A DNA stretch of 64,000 bases from Phaeobacter gallaeciensis DSM 26640 (GCF_000511385.1 NC_023137.1:2425001-2489000), one strand, 5' to 3'. Numbered from the stretch's first letter, positions 38,761 to 47,959 are shown. Program-made: numbers and translations. Notes: generated by a model from the sequence alone, not told the origin.

Positions 38761-38769
38761 GGGGGATCC

Positions 38770-40374
38770 TCACATCCGGAAGACGCCGAAGCGCGTGTCT
38801 TCGATCGGGGCATTCAGGGCAGCGCTGAGCGACAGGGCCAGCACGTCGCGGGATTTGCGCGGGTCGATGATGCCGTCATCCCAAAGCCGCGCGGAGGCAT
38901 AAAGCGGGTGACTCTGCTCCTCGAACATGTCGATGGTTGGCTGCTTGAAGGAGGCTTCCTCCTCCGTGCTCCAGCTGCCGCCCTGACGTTCGATGGCATC
39001 GCGTTTCACTGTCGCCAGCACGCCCGCCGCCTGTTCGCCGCCCATCACCGAAATGCGGGAGTTGGGCCAGGTCCACAGGAAGCGCGGGGAATACGCACGC
39101 CCCGACATGCCGTAGTTGCCCGCCCCAAAGGAGCCGCCGACCAGCATGGTCACCTTCGGTACGTTGGTGGTCGCCACCGCCGTCACCATCTTGGCGCCAT
39201 GGCGTGCGATGCCTTCGTTTTCGTATTTGCGGCCGACCATGAAGCCGGTGATATTCTGCAGGAACACCAGCGGAATCTTACGCTGGCTGCACAGTTCGAC
39301 AAAATGCGCGCCTTTCTGGGCGGCTTCGGAGAACAGCACACCGTTGTTGGCGATAATGCCGATCGGACAGCCCTTGAGGTGGGCAAAGCCAGTGACCAGG
39401 GTCTCGCCAAACCGTGGCTTGAACTCGTCGAACCGCGAGCCGTCCACCAAACGCGCGATCACCTCGCGGATGTCATAGGGCGTGCGCAAATCACCCGGCA
39501 CCACGCCGAGGATTTCCTCCGGGTCATAGGCGGGTTCTTCCGGGCTGGCCCAGTTCACCGTCAGCGGCTTGGTGATGTTCAGCGACTGCACCGCGCGCCG
39601 CGCCAGCGCCAGCGCGTGGGCATCATCTTCGGCCAGATAGTCGGCCACGCCAGACAGCCGCGTGTGCACATCACCGCCACCCAGATCCTCGGCGCTGACA
39701 ACCTCGCCGGTAGCGGCCTTCACCAGCGGCGGGCCGGCCAGGAAGATGGTGCCCTGCTCCTTCACGATGATGGTCACATCCGACATTGCAGGCACATAGG
39801 CGCCGCCCGCAGTGCAGGAGCCCATGACCACCGCGATTTGTGGGATGCCCTTGGCTGACATCCGGGCCTGATTGTAGAAGATCCGCCCGAAATGGTCGCG
39901 GTCGGGGAAGACCTCATCCTGATTGGGCAAGTTGGCACCGCCTGAGTCGACCAGATAGATGCAGGGAAGGTGGTTTTCCTCGGCAACTTCCTGCGCGCGC
40001 AGGTGTTTCTTCACCGTCATCGGGTAGTAGGTGCCACCTTTCACGGTGGCATCGTTGCAGACTACCATGACCTCCTGCCCGTGCACCCGGCCGATGCCCG
40101 CGATGACACCCGCCGCAGGCGCAGCACCGTCATACATGGCATGCGCCGCAGTGGCGCCGATCTCCAAAAACGGAGAGCCGGGATCCAAGAGGTTCGCCAC
40201 CCGGCGGCGCGGCAGCATCTTGCCGCGGCTTTCGTGCCGGGCGCGGGATTTCTCGCCGCCGCCCATGCGCGCGGCCTCCGCCGCCTCGCTGATCTCGGCC
40301 AGAGCCTCCAGATGGGCCTTGGTGTTTTGTTTGAAGCCCTCGGAGGAAGGCATTGCCTTGGATGTGAGTTTCAT
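38770..40374 (-). CDS. liuB: Methylcrotonyl-CoA carboxylase, carboxyltransferase beta subunit
   Basis: A 534-residue carboxyltransferase of the propionyl/methylcrotonyl type. Two crotonase-like halves are visible: the N-terminal half with [18 protein letters not shown] and [24 protein letters not shown], and the C-terminal half with [27 protein letters not shown] and [11 protein letters not shown]. The LPNQDEVF signature is typical of MCC beta. The ATG at 40374 is chosen over a GTG two codons upstream, because the GGGAGAG site is correctly spaced only for the ATG. It is directly followed by the alpha subunit gene. Confidence 0.95.
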   Translation of the reverse strand: MKLTSKAMPSSEGFKQNTKAHLEALAEISEAAEAARMGGGEKSRARHESRGKMLPRRRVANLLDPGSPFLEIGATAAHAMYDGAAPAAGVIAGIGRVHGQEVMVVCNDATVKGGTYYPMTVKKHLRAQEVAEENHLPCIYLVDSGGANLPNQDEVFPDRDHFGRIFYNQARMSAKGIPQIAVVMGSCTAGGAYVPAMSDVTIIVKEQGTIFLAGPPLVKAATGEVVSAEDLGGGDVHTRLSGVADYLAEDDAHALALARRAVQSLNITKPLTVNWASPEEPAYDPEEILGVVPGDLRTPYDIREVIARLVDGSRFDEFKPRFGETLVTGFAHLKGCPIGIIANNGVLFSEAAQKGAHFVELCSQRKIPLVFLQNITGFMVGRKYENEGIARHGAKMVTAVATTNVPKVTMLVGGSFGAGNYGMSGRAYSPRFLWTWPNSRISVMGGEQAAGVLATVKRDAIERQGGSWSTEEEASFKQPTIDMFEEQSHPLYASARLWDDGIIDPRKSRDVLALSLSAALNAPIEDTRFGVFRM

Positions 40375-40450
40375 GTCCACTCTCCCGTTATAGGGTTGAG
40401 ATCTATATTCGCGTTTGGGGCCGCGTGCGCCGGGTAAGCAACACTTTGGA

Positions 40451-40954
40451 TCATTGGCTTGCCTCCCCGATCATATCCTCACTGCGCATCAGAACTCTTA
40501 GTTTGAGCCATTCTGAAAGTGCCTCCGAATAGCGGCACACTACTTCGGAAGGCAAATTGGGGTCCGAAATCTTGGTACAATCGGGAGCGTCACCCATAGC
40601 AGGCATGGGCAGAGACAGACCTGCAGGCCCGTTGCCATCAAGAACACTTTTGTCGAAGTCGGGCATCTGGCTAACGATGCGCGCTCCATCCGCCTCCAAC
40701 CACGCCGCGGCGCTTTCAACACAATACTGTAAAGCCTTGTTTTCTTGGCTCATGTTGCACATGCGGACGGCCTGCGAGACGCATTGAGTGTCCATGGGCA
40801 CCGCAAAGCCAACATCGGGGACAAATCCAGAGCAAGCGCTCAGAAAACCGGCTGTATCAAAAATGGGGGTCTCCTCACCTGCCGCAGTAAGAGGAAAGGA
40901 CGCGCCCAAAGCGCAAGCACAGGCTGCAAGAACGGAAAGGACCGGCTGTTTCAT
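40451..40954 (-). CDS. Exported six-cysteine protein of unknown function
   Basis: A 167-residue protein with an N-terminal signal peptide, [20 protein letters not shown], cleaved near PLTAAG. The mature part has six cysteines (41, 58, 66, 78, 126, 140), enough for three disulfides, consistent with a periplasmic location. I do not recognise the family; there is a faint resemblance of the [13 protein letters not shown] region to small lysozyme-inhibitor-like proteins. Its start codon overlaps the acyl-CoA synthetase stop by 4 bases, so it is translated with the leucine cluster, where an exported protein is unexpected. Confidence 0.72.
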   Translation of the reverse strand: MKQPVLSVLAACACALGASFPLTAAGEETPIFDTAGFLSACSGFVPDVGFAVPMDTQCVSQAVRMCNMSQENKALQYCVESAAAWLEADGARIVSQMPDFDKSVLDGNGPAGLSLPMPAMGDAPDCTKISDPNLPSEVVCRYSEALSEWLKLRVLMRSEDMIGEASQ

Positions 40955-42504
40955 CCTTCCTCCTCCCCCGCAGCCCGCGCCTTCAATTCCTTGCGGATCA
41001 CCTTGCCGGTCACGGTCATCGGCAGCGCCTCAACGAACGCCACTTCACGCGGATAGGAATAGCTGGCAAGGCGCTGTTTGACGTGATCCTGAAGCTCTTT
41101 CTCGGTGGCCGTGGCGCCGGCTTTCAGCACCACATAGGCTTTCACGATCTCGGTCCGCAACGCGTCGGGTTTGCCGACAACCCCCACCGTCGCCACTGCC
41201 GGATGCGTCATCAGGCAGTCTTCGATCTCCGCCGGGCCGATGCGGTAGCCGGCGGAGGTAATAACGTCATCCTCGCGCCCGACAAAACGCAGATAGTCCC
41301 CCTCCCAGATGCCACGATCTCCGGTGACCAGCCAATCGCCGCGAAATTTCTCAGCCGTCGCCTCGGGGCGGTTCCAATATTCCAGCATCATCGACGCCGC
41401 CCCCCGGCGCACGGCGACATCGCCCTCACCTTTTGTGGGGGTGCCGTCGGTGTCTATCACCTCGACCACACATCCCGGAACCGGCTTGCCGATGCAGCCC
41501 GGCCGCACCGGAAAATCTGCGGCACAGGAGGACACCGTCATGTTGCATTCGGTCTGGCCGTAGAACTCGTTGATGGTCACGCCCAGGTGACGCTGGCCCC
41601 AGGCGAGCATCTCTGCGCCCAGGGACTCTCCACCGCTGGCAACGGAGCGCAGACCGTCGAGCCCCTGCCCCGCCGCCTTCAGCAGGCGCAACGCGGTGGG
41701 CGGGAAAAACACATTGCGCACGTCGCCCCGTGCAACAACCTCGGCGCAGGCTTCCGGCGTGAATTTGTCCAGCCGTGCGGCAACCACCGGCACGCCCAGC
41801 GCGAGACCCGGCATCAGCACATCGAACAGGCCGCCGATCCATGCCCAATCCGCAGGGGTCCACAGGCAATCACCCGGCTGGCCCAGATGATCATGGCTGA
41901 TGGCCACGCCGGGCAAATGGCCAGAAAGCACACGGTGACCATGCAGCGCGCCCTTGGCGCTGCCGGTGGTGCCGGACGTGTAGATGAGCACTGCCGGGGT
42001 CTCTGGTGTGGTTTCCGCATAAGGCAGGAGATGGCCGCTGTGATCTGCGCTTGCCGATAGGATATCCGCCACCAGCAGCGGGCGCGCCAGAACTCCCAGT
42101 TGCTCCGCGCCTGCGCCATCCGTCAGCACCAGCTCAAGCCCCGCATCGCCAATACGCGAGGCCAGCGCATCGTGTTGGAACAGCTTGAACAACGGCACGG
42201 AAATGGCACCGATTTTCCAGATCGCGAGATGTGCCACTGCGCAATCCACAGATTGGCTGAGCAACACACCGACACGGTCGCCGGGCTGCACCCGCCGCAT
42301 CAGATCGCGCGCTACCATATCGACCATCTGCCGCAACTCACCATAGCGGACGTCGCGCCGGGCCCCAGAGGTCAGATCAATGAGGGCGACCTGCTCCTCC
42401 GGATGATCCAGCGCCTGCGCTGCCATGTTCAGACAGGCGGGAAACTGCCAGCCGCCGTCGGCGCGCAATCCAGGATACACTGTATGTCCAGCAACGCCAC
42501 TCAT
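40951..42504 (-). CDS. AMP-forming acyl-CoA synthetase
   Basis: A 517-residue member of the ANL adenylate-forming family. The phosphate loop is IYTSGTTGSAKG, the adenine motif is NEFYGQTECN, and the hinge and C-terminal motif are TGDRGIWEGDYLRFVGREDDVITSAGYRIGP, with the catalytic lysine in MTVTGKVIRKEL. It resembles medium-chain or branched acyl-CoA synthetases related to acetyl-CoA synthetase. In this cluster it could activate isovalerate or other branched acids, or acetoacetate, for entry into the pathway; the substrate is inference. Divergent from ompW, with an FNR-like box between. Confidence 0.86.
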   Translation of the reverse strand: MSGVAGHTVYPGLRADGGWQFPACLNMAAQALDHPEEQVALIDLTSGARRDVRYGELRQMVDMVARDLMRRVQPGDRVGVLLSQSVDCAVAHLAIWKIGAISVPLFKLFQHDALASRIGDAGLELVLTDGAGAEQLGVLARPLLVADILSASADHSGHLLPYAETTPETPAVLIYTSGTTGSAKGALHGHRVLSGHLPGVAISHDHLGQPGDCLWTPADWAWIGGLFDVLMPGLALGVPVVAARLDKFTPEACAEVVARGDVRNVFFPPTALRLLKAAGQGLDGLRSVASGGESLGAEMLAWGQRHLGVTINEFYGQTECNMTVSSCAADFPVRPGCIGKPVPGCVVEVIDTDGTPTKGEGDVAVRRGAASMMLEYWNRPEATAEKFRGDWLVTGDRGIWEGDYLRFVGREDDVITSAGYRIGPAEIEDCLMTHPAVATVGVVGKPDALRTEIVKAYVVLKAGATATEKELQDHVKQRLASYSYPREVAFVEALPMTVTGKVIRKELKARAAGEEEG

Positions 42505-42522
42505 GCCAAGCCTTTCGCAGAA

Positions 42523-42539
42523 TGCATATCAGATATGCA
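42523..42539. promoter_or_regulatory. 17-bp palindrome before the acyl-CoA synthetase gene
   Basis: TGCATATCAGATATGCA is a perfect palindrome around a central A, ending 19 bases upstream of the acyl-CoA synthetase start. Its position suits an operator overlapping the promoter or early leader. No matching regulator is in the window. Confidence 0.45.
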
Positions 42540-42578
42540 GTTTTTCCCTGCATTCCCAAAGGGAAAGCACGCCACTTC

Positions 42579-42592
42579 TTGATCCAGATCAG
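42579..42592. promoter_or_regulatory. FNR/CRP-type box between the acyl-CoA synthetase and ompW
   Basis: TTGATCCAGATCAG matches the FNR consensus TTGAT-N4-ATCAA at 9 of 10 positions. It lies almost midway between the two divergent start codons (75 bases to the synthetase, 76 to ompW). OmpW genes are known FNR targets in enterobacteria, and FnrL uses the same consensus in Rhodobacterales. Binding here is inference. Confidence 0.6.
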
Positions 42593-42668
42593 TGTTCCGT
42601 CGCTGCCTGAGGCGCATACGTTCTTTGCAAACAAACGACCCGACCACGATAGAAGAGGGATAGTCCCA

Positions 42669-43271
42669 ATGACCCGTATGGTTTCCGCCCTGGCTCTTAG
42701 CACTGCACTGGCAGCACTGGCCGGCCCCGCTCTTGCCCAGTCCCAAGGGGACTGGACCCTTGGCGTCGGTATCGCCAACGTCAATCCGAAGTCCGACAAC
42801 GGCACCGTTGCCGGCGCGGCGGCGACAATTGACGACGATACCGCTCTGACTTTCACTGCGGAGTATTTCATCCGCGACAACATCGGCATCGAACTTCTGG
42901 CCGCCAGCCCGTTCGAACATGATATCTCCTTGAACGGCGCCTACACCGCGACCACCAAGCATCTGCCGCCGACCCTGTCGGTGAACTATCACTTTCCGAC
43001 CCAGACCAAGTTCAAACCCTTTGTCGGCATCGGCATCAACTACACGACCTTTTTTGAGGAAAGCTCCCCCGCGGGCGTGATCTCGCTTGATGACAGTGTC
43101 GGACTGGCGCTGAACCTTGGTGCAGACTGGCAGATCTCTGATCGCGGCGCGTTGCGGGTGAATGTCCGCTACATGGACATCGAAACCGATGTGACCCTCA
43201 ACGGCACCAAAATCGGCACCGCCGAGATCGATCCGGTCACTGTTGGCTTTGGCTACGTTCACCGCTTCTGA
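42669..43271 (+). CDS. ompW: OmpW-family outer membrane protein
   Basis: A 200-residue eight-stranded barrel protein. The signal peptide is MTRMVSALALSTALAALAGPALAQ, and the mature protein begins SQGDWTLGVGIANV. Family features are FTAEYFIRDNIGIELLAASPFEHDI, HLPPTLSVNYHF and a C-terminal VTVGFGYVHRF ending in Phe, as outer membrane proteins do. It forms a narrow hydrophobic channel for small molecules. The ATG at 42669 is chosen because the signal peptide starts there. An FNR-like box upstream and a terminator downstream make it an independent unit set inside the leucine cluster. Confidence 0.93.
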   Translation: MTRMVSALALSTALAALAGPALAQSQGDWTLGVGIANVNPKSDNGTVAGAAATIDDDTALTFTAEYFIRDNIGIELLAASPFEHDISLNGAYTATTKHLPPTLSVNYHFPTQTKFKPFVGIGINYTTFFEESSPAGVISLDDSVGLALNLGADWQISDRGALRVNVRYMDIETDVTLNGTKIGTAEIDPVTVGFGYVHRF

Positions 43272-43315
43272 TCCTTTTGACGAGTAAAAGACTGAGACGA
43301 GTACTTCAGGGAGGG

Positions 43316-43350
43316 GCGGCGCGCTGGGAGGCGCGCCGCTTTCTCGTTTT
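43316..43350 (+). terminator. Rho-independent terminator of ompW
   Basis: GCGGCGCGC (43316-43324) and GCGCGCCGC (43331-43339) form a 9-bp stem with a 6-base loop, followed by a T-rich tract TTTCTCGTTTT. It begins 45 bases after the stop. Confidence 0.78.
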
Positions 43351-43413
43351 GCAGATAATCCGCGCATCATACGCGCAGGCCGCCCTACGGACCCGCCCTA
43401 GGCACGAGCGTCG

Positions 43414-44574
43414 TTACATCTGGCCCATCAATTCGCGGCCAATCAGCATCCGGCGGATTTCCGAAGTACCGGCCCCAATCTCCATCAGTTTGGCATCGCG
43501 GAAAATCCGGCCCACCGGGTTGTCCGAGAGATAGCCCGCACCGCCAAAGGCCTGCACCGCCTGATGCGCCTGGGTCATGGCGACCTCAGATGCATAAAGA
43601 CAGCAAGCGGCAGCATCCTGACGGGTTACCGTGCCCTTGTCGCAAGCCTTCGCGACCTCATAAACATAGGAACGGGCCGTGTTCATCGCAGTGTACATAT
43701 CGGCGATTTTGCCCTGCATCAGCTGGAAGTTCCCGATGGGCTGACCGAACTGCTTGCGCTCTTTCATATAGGGCATCATCTCATCCATGCAGGCCGCCAT
43801 GATACCGGTGCCGATCCCGGCCAGCACCACGCGCTCATAGTCTAGACCGGACATAAGGACACGCACGCCCTTACCCTCTTCGCCCAGCACATTTTCAAAG
43901 GGGACTTCCACGTCTTCGAAAACCAGCTCGGCGGTGTTGGAGCCACGCATCCCCAGCTTGTCGAAATGCTGCGAGGTGGAGAAGCCCTTCATCTCTTTCT
44001 CGATCAGGAAGGCCGTGATCCCTTTTGACCCCGCCTCCGGATCTGTCTTGGCGTAGACCACCAGCGTGTCAGCATCAGGGCCGTTGGTGATCCAATATTT
44101 ATTGCCATTGAGGCGGTAGTGGTCATTGCGCTTTTCCGCGCGCAACGACATCGAGACGACGTCAGAACCGGCGCCCGCCTCCGACATTGCCAGCGCGCCA
44201 ACATGCTCACCAGACACCAGGCGCGGTAGATATTTGGCTTTCTGCTCTGCATTGCCGTTCAGTTTGATCTGGTTAACGCAGAGATTCGAATGCGCGCCAT
44301 AGGAAAGCGATACCGAGGCACTGGCCCGCGCGATTTCCTCAACCGCGACGGTATGGGCCAGATAAGACATGCCAGCGCCGCCGAATTCCTCGGGCACGGT
44401 GATACCGAGCAGACCCAGTTCCCCCATCTCCTGCCAGAGTTCTGCCGGAAATTCGTTTTTCTGATCAATCTCCTGCGCCATCGGGCGGACGCGTTCTTGC
44501 GCCCAGCGGTGCACCATGTCGCGCAGGGCGTTCACATCTTCGCCCAGATCAAAGGTCATGCTTGCGTTGAACAT
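43414..44574 (-). CDS. ivd: Isovaleryl-CoA dehydrogenase
   Basis: A 386-residue acyl-CoA dehydrogenase that oxidises isovaleryl-CoA to 3-methylcrotonyl-CoA using FAD. Family signatures are [27 protein letters not shown] and the C-terminal [22 protein letters not shown]. The catalytic base is Glu247 in [10 protein letters not shown], the shifted position that separates isovaleryl-CoA dehydrogenase from most other acyl-CoA dehydrogenases. It supplies the substrate of the MCC carboxylase encoded in the same cluster. A 32-bp palindrome lies 18 bases before its start. Confidence 0.95.
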   Translation of the reverse strand: MFNASMTFDLGEDVNALRDMVHRWAQERVRPMAQEIDQKNEFPAELWQEMGELGLLGITVPEEFGGAGMSYLAHTVAVEEIARASASVSLSYGAHSNLCVNQIKLNGNAEQKAKYLPRLVSGEHVGALAMSEAGAGSDVVSMSLRAEKRNDHYRLNGNKYWITNGPDADTLVVYAKTDPEAGSKGITAFLIEKEMKGFSTSQHFDKLGMRGSNTAELVFEDVEVPFENVLGEEGKGVRVLMSGLDYERVVLAGIGTGIMAACMDEMMPYMKERKQFGQPIGNFQLMQGKIADMYTAMNTARSYVYEVAKACDKGTVTRQDAAACCLYASEVAMTQAHQAVQAFGGAGYLSDNPVGRIFRDAKLMEIGAGTSEIRRMLIGRELMGQM

Positions 44575-44591
44575 CGTTTTCTCCCGAAGCC

Positions 44592-44623
44592 GTCAGTTAT
44601 TGAACAGTTGTTCATTAACTGAC
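44592..44623. promoter_or_regulatory. 32-bp TetR-type palindrome before ivd
   Basis: Arms GTCAGTTATTGAACA (44592-44606) and TGTTCATTAACTGAC (44609-44623) are complementary at 14 of 15 positions around a 2-base centre. The core TGAACA-N2-TGTTCA is typical of TetR/AcrR-family operators. It is located 18 bases upstream of the ivd start, where a bound repressor would block transcription. No TetR gene is present in the window. Confidence 0.65.
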
Positions 44624-44776
44624 ATATCCCTCGCTCACAGTCAACAACGCCGCGTTGCAGACCAAGAATTCTTCGCCACCCGGTCCGCTATCAACAAGCA
44701 GCACTAGCAACCGCCACACTCCTGCCTTAGTCAGACGTTAGTAAATCGTTTAGCTTTGAAAGACATGAGACCCCCA

Positions 44777-45841
44777 ATGCGTGACCTGATCATCAACGGC
44801 ACATTCGACAGTGGCTCCGCAAATTGGGACGGGACCGACCTCGAAACCAGCTACACCGAGAACGCCTATCTCGGGAACGGGTCGTCCAATCGTGTTGCCG
44901 AGATGGACGGACAATCCGGTCAGACCACGGTCATGGAGCAATCTTTCACCGTCAACAATCCGATCCAGACCTCACTGACACTGGATGCCGCCCTACGCAC
45001 GGCATCGCTGAACCAGGCCGGAACCGAAGGGTTCACCGTTGAAATTCTGGATGCCGGCGGGGCCGTTATCGCGTCGATGTCGGTGCTGCCAACCGCCAAC
45101 AGCTTCACCCAGGCCAGCCTGAATGTCGATTTCCCCAGCGCAGGCCAATACACGCTGCGCCTGACAGAACTGGGCAGCGACAACAGCCTGGGCGCAATCG
45201 TCGACAATATTTCGCTGATGGTCTGCTTCTGCAATGGCACGCTGATCGAAACAGCCAGCGGCCCCCGCATGATAGAGACATTGGCGGCAGGCGACATCAT
45301 CCTGACCGAAAACGGACCGAGGCCGCTGCGCTGGATCGGCAAGCGCAGCGTGTCGCCAGCACAGATGGCAGACAACGCCAAGCTCTGCCCGGTTCGGATC
45401 GAAGCAGGCGCGCTTGGCCCCGGACTGCCAAGTCAGCCGCTACAGGTCTCACGCCAGCACCGCATGCTGATCCGCTCGCGCGTGGCGCAACGCATGTTTG
45501 GTCAATTCGAAGTGCTGATCCCAGCCATTCGCCTGACCGCCTTGCCCGGTATCTACGTTAACGAAGACCGCGCAGCTGTCACCTACTATCATATGCTGTT
45601 TGACAACCACGAGATTGTGTTTGCCAATGGCGCGCCAAGTGAAAGCTTGCTGGTCACCGAACAGTCGCTCGCGGCCTTGTCACCTGGCGCACAAGAAGAA
45701 CTGACACTGCTTTTCCCAGATCTAATCTGCGGCTCGATGCATGGTACTGCAAGCGCCAGACCCATCCCGCCGCGTGCCAGACAAAAGCAGCTTGTTGCGC
45801 GGATCGGCAAGAACAATCGCGCCGCGCTGGATGCCATCTGA
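44777..45841 (+). CDS. Hint domain protein with N-terminal beta-sandwich
   Basis: A 354-residue protein. Residues 1-148 look like a lectin- or carbohydrate-binding-type beta-sandwich (IINGTFDSGSANWDG, GNGSSNRVAEMDG, DAALRTASLN). A Hint_2-type domain begins at Cys150 (VCFCNGTLIETASGPR), with GDIILTENGPRPLRWIGKRS, VSRQHRMLI and YYHMLFDNHEIVFANG. There is no signal peptide, so if exported it would need a type I or other leaderless route. The start is uncertain: the ATG at 44777 has a GAGA site 6 bases before it, and the ATG at 44765 is an alternative. Function unknown; self-cleavage is possible. Confidence 0.78.
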   Translation: MRDLIINGTFDSGSANWDGTDLETSYTENAYLGNGSSNRVAEMDGQSGQTTVMEQSFTVNNPIQTSLTLDAALRTASLNQAGTEGFTVEILDAGGAVIASMSVLPTANSFTQASLNVDFPSAGQYTLRLTELGSDNSLGAIVDNISLMVCFCNGTLIETASGPRMIETLAAGDIILTENGPRPLRWIGKRSVSPAQMADNAKLCPVRIEAGALGPGLPSQPLQVSRQHRMLIRSRVAQRMFGQFEVLIPAIRLTALPGIYVNEDRAAVTYYHMLFDNHEIVFANGAPSESLLVTEQSLAALSPGAQEELTLLFPDLICGSMHGTASARPIPPRARQKQLVARIGKNNRAALDAI

Positions 45842-45891
45842 GCGGCAACTCTGCGCAGCCAGACCAACCTAAATCTGTCCGTGTTGGGCCT

Positions 45892-47100
45892 TTAGTTAGG
45901 CTTTGCCTGAAACACCGTCGCCACCTCCGCGCGGATGATGCGGGCAATCTGCGCGCAGTCCTCCAGCGAGAATGTCAGCGGAACACGCATATCGATGACG
46001 CCGTGCAACACCCGGTCACTTGCGGGCATCTCTGGTGCTTCCGCATAGCGCCAGCTGTCATAGCGAGAGGTAAAGGCCACAGGTTCCGGCGCGCCAAACC
46101 ACTTCAGCTCAACTCCCCGCGCCGCGCAACGGCTGAGCAGCTCGGTGATTTTCTGCGCCGACCAGTCCAGCAGCAGAAACTGAATGGAAGAGCCGACATA
46201 GTGCTCCTGCTGCGGGCGCTCCACCAGTTGCAAACCCGGCGTATCGCGCAGACCAGCCTCGATCTGCTGATATCGGTCGTTCCAGCGCTGCACCTGTTGA
46301 TCAAGATCCCGCAGCTGCGGGCGCAGGATGGCCGCACGCAGATTGTCCATCCGCCCGGAGATATTCGGGGTTTCGTATTTTATCCGCTCAAACACCTCTG
46401 GCCCCGGCGCTGCGCGATGCCGCTCATAGAGCATATACGACCCAGATAGCATGATCGCGCGCGCGGCGATGTCCGGGTCCGAGGTCACCAGCAGACCACC
46501 CTCGCCTGAGTTCACATGCTTATACGTCTGGCAGGAGTAGCAACCAACCGCACCATGGCGGCCCGACAGCACCCCATTCCAGCGCGCGCCCATGGTGTGG
46601 GCGCAATCCTCGATCACGGTGACTCCAGCGGCGTCGCAGATCACCATCAACCGGTCCATATCACAGAGATGCCCGCGCATATGCGACAGCATCAAAACGC
46701 GCGGGTGCCCGTCAACCGAAAGCTGTCGCTCCAGATCCTCCAGATCCAGCGTCAGCGCCTCAGTGACGCCGACATAAACCGGATCTGCGCCCACAGCCGC
46801 AATTGACCCCGGCACCGGCGCAAGGGTGAAGGCGTTGGTGAGGACCTTGTCGCCCGGCTTCACCCCGACCGCACGCAGCGCTGTCGCCAGCGCATAGCCA
46901 CCAGAGGCCACCGCAAGCGCATAGGGCACACCCATCTGTGCTGCGAATTCCTCCTCCAGCAGGGTCACTTCCCCCGCCTCGCCATCAGCCACGTTGTAGC
47001 GATGCAATCGCCCGTGGCGCATCACCTCGACGGCGGCGGCGATGGCCTCTTCCGGGATGGGTTCCTGCTGGGTAAAGCTGCCGCTGAAAATCTCTGTCAT
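45892..47100 (-). CDS. DegT/DnrJ/EryC1/StrS-family aminotransferase
   Basis: A 402-residue PLP-dependent enzyme of the sugar aminotransferase type. Asp165 in TVIEDCAHTMGA holds the pyridine ring of PLP, and Lys194 in YSCQTYKHVNSGEGG is the Schiff-base lysine. ASGGYALATALRAVGV forms the phosphate-binding region. Usually such enzymes transaminate nucleotide-linked keto-sugars, but no sugar synthesis genes are adjacent, so the substrate is open. The ATG at 47100 is chosen at the family start; the upstream open extension overlaps gph. It lies 61 bases after gph on the same strand. Confidence 0.85.
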   Translation of the reverse strand: MTEIFSGSFTQQEPIPEEAIAAAVEVMRHGRLHRYNVADGEAGEVTLLEEEFAAQMGVPYALAVASGGYALATALRAVGVKPGDKVLTNAFTLAPVPGSIAAVGADPVYVGVTEALTLDLEDLERQLSVDGHPRVLMLSHMRGHLCDMDRLMVICDAAGVTVIEDCAHTMGARWNGVLSGRHGAVGCYSCQTYKHVNSGEGGLLVTSDPDIAARAIMLSGSYMLYERHRAAPGPEVFERIKYETPNISGRMDNLRAAILRPQLRDLDQQVQRWNDRYQQIEAGLRDTPGLQLVERPQQEHYVGSSIQFLLLDWSAQKITELLSRCAARGVELKWFGAPEPVAFTSRYDSWRYAEAPEMPASDRVLHGVIDMRVPLTFSLEDCAQIARIIRAEVATVFQAKPN

Positions 47101-47161
47101 ACTGCGTTTGTCTGCGTCCGACTGCCCAAGGTCAAGCCCCGGCCAGTGGCATACTTCGCGA

Positions 47162-47827
47162 CTAAAGCGGCAATAGACGTGCAGCCAGCGCCGGAAGATC
47201 CTCGAACCGCTGCAACAGCGCTTCCGGGCGCAGCGCCTCAAGGTCGCCGCCGGACGGACCAAAGGTGACCAACACCGAGGCAACACCGGCAGCAGCGGAG
47301 GTTTTGCGGTCCGTTTCGGTATCACCAATCAGAATGGTCCGCTCCGGGTCGCCGCCAGCCCGGCGCGCGGCCTCGCGCAGGGGCGCGGGATCAGGTTTGC
47401 GCACAGGCAGAGTATCGGCCCCGACAAGCGAATGAAACGCATCGCGCACGCCAAGGCTCCGGGTCAGTTTCTCGGCCAAGGCTTCGGGCTTGTTGGTGCA
47501 GATGCCCACACGAAACCCGTCCACCTTCAACTGTTCGACCGCCTCCATAGCGCCCGGATACATAAAAGTATGAAGATCAATCGCGTCCCGATACTGCTTC
47601 AGCAACACAGGATAATATTCCTCAACCAGATCTTCGCTGTAGCGATCAACCCGCTTCAGCCCCGTCGTCAGCATGCTCTTGCCGCCGCGAAGCGCTACCC
47701 CGGCATCCTGCGGCAGGGTGAGCAGATCACCGAGCCCCATCTGACGAAAGCAAGCATTGGCAGCCGCCAACAGATCCCCGGATGTATCCGCCAAAGTGCC
47801 ATCAAGATCGAAGATAACCGTTCGCAT
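47162..47827 (-). CDS. gph: Phosphoglycolate phosphatase (HAD family)
   Basis: A 221-residue HAD-superfamily hydrolase. Motif I is VIFDLDGTLADTSGD with the nucleophile aspartate, motif II is GICTNKPEAL, and the lysine and aspartate motifs are RKPDPAPL and ILIGDTETDRKTS. The size and cap domain fit phosphoglycolate phosphatase, which salvages 2-phosphoglycolate. Substrate choice in this family is often loose. The ATG at 47827 follows a GAGGGGGC site. The gene is divergent from glmU, with 132 bases between. Confidence 0.88.
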   Translation of the reverse strand: MRTVIFDLDGTLADTSGDLLAAANACFRQMGLGDLLTLPQDAGVALRGGKSMLTTGLKRVDRYSEDLVEEYYPVLLKQYRDAIDLHTFMYPGAMEAVEQLKVDGFRVGICTNKPEALAEKLTRSLGVRDAFHSLVGADTLPVRKPDPAPLREAARRAGGDPERTILIGDTETDRKTSAAAGVASVLVTFGPSGGDLEALRPEALLQRFEDLPALAARLLPL

Positions 47828-47959
47828 ATCTGCCCCCTCTCGGCGCGTTTTCGCCACCGCTTGTTGCAAGCCGCAACCTTGTTTGATGGCGCTTTGCCTT
47901 GCGCGCCTGCTGTTAGCGGATAAAACGGGGGCGCTGAAAAGACAAAGAGAAAACATCAC

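Noticed and set aside
38059..39858. Open frame of 599 codons on the plus strand, opposite the methylcrotonyl-CoA carboxylase genes
   Set aside because: Antisense shadow of two well-supported carboxylase subunits; no start context or recognisable domain.
47101..47328. Upstream extension of the DegT-type aminotransferase
   Set aside because: It overlaps gph, is Arg/Cys-rich, and the family N-terminus starts at the ATG at 47100.
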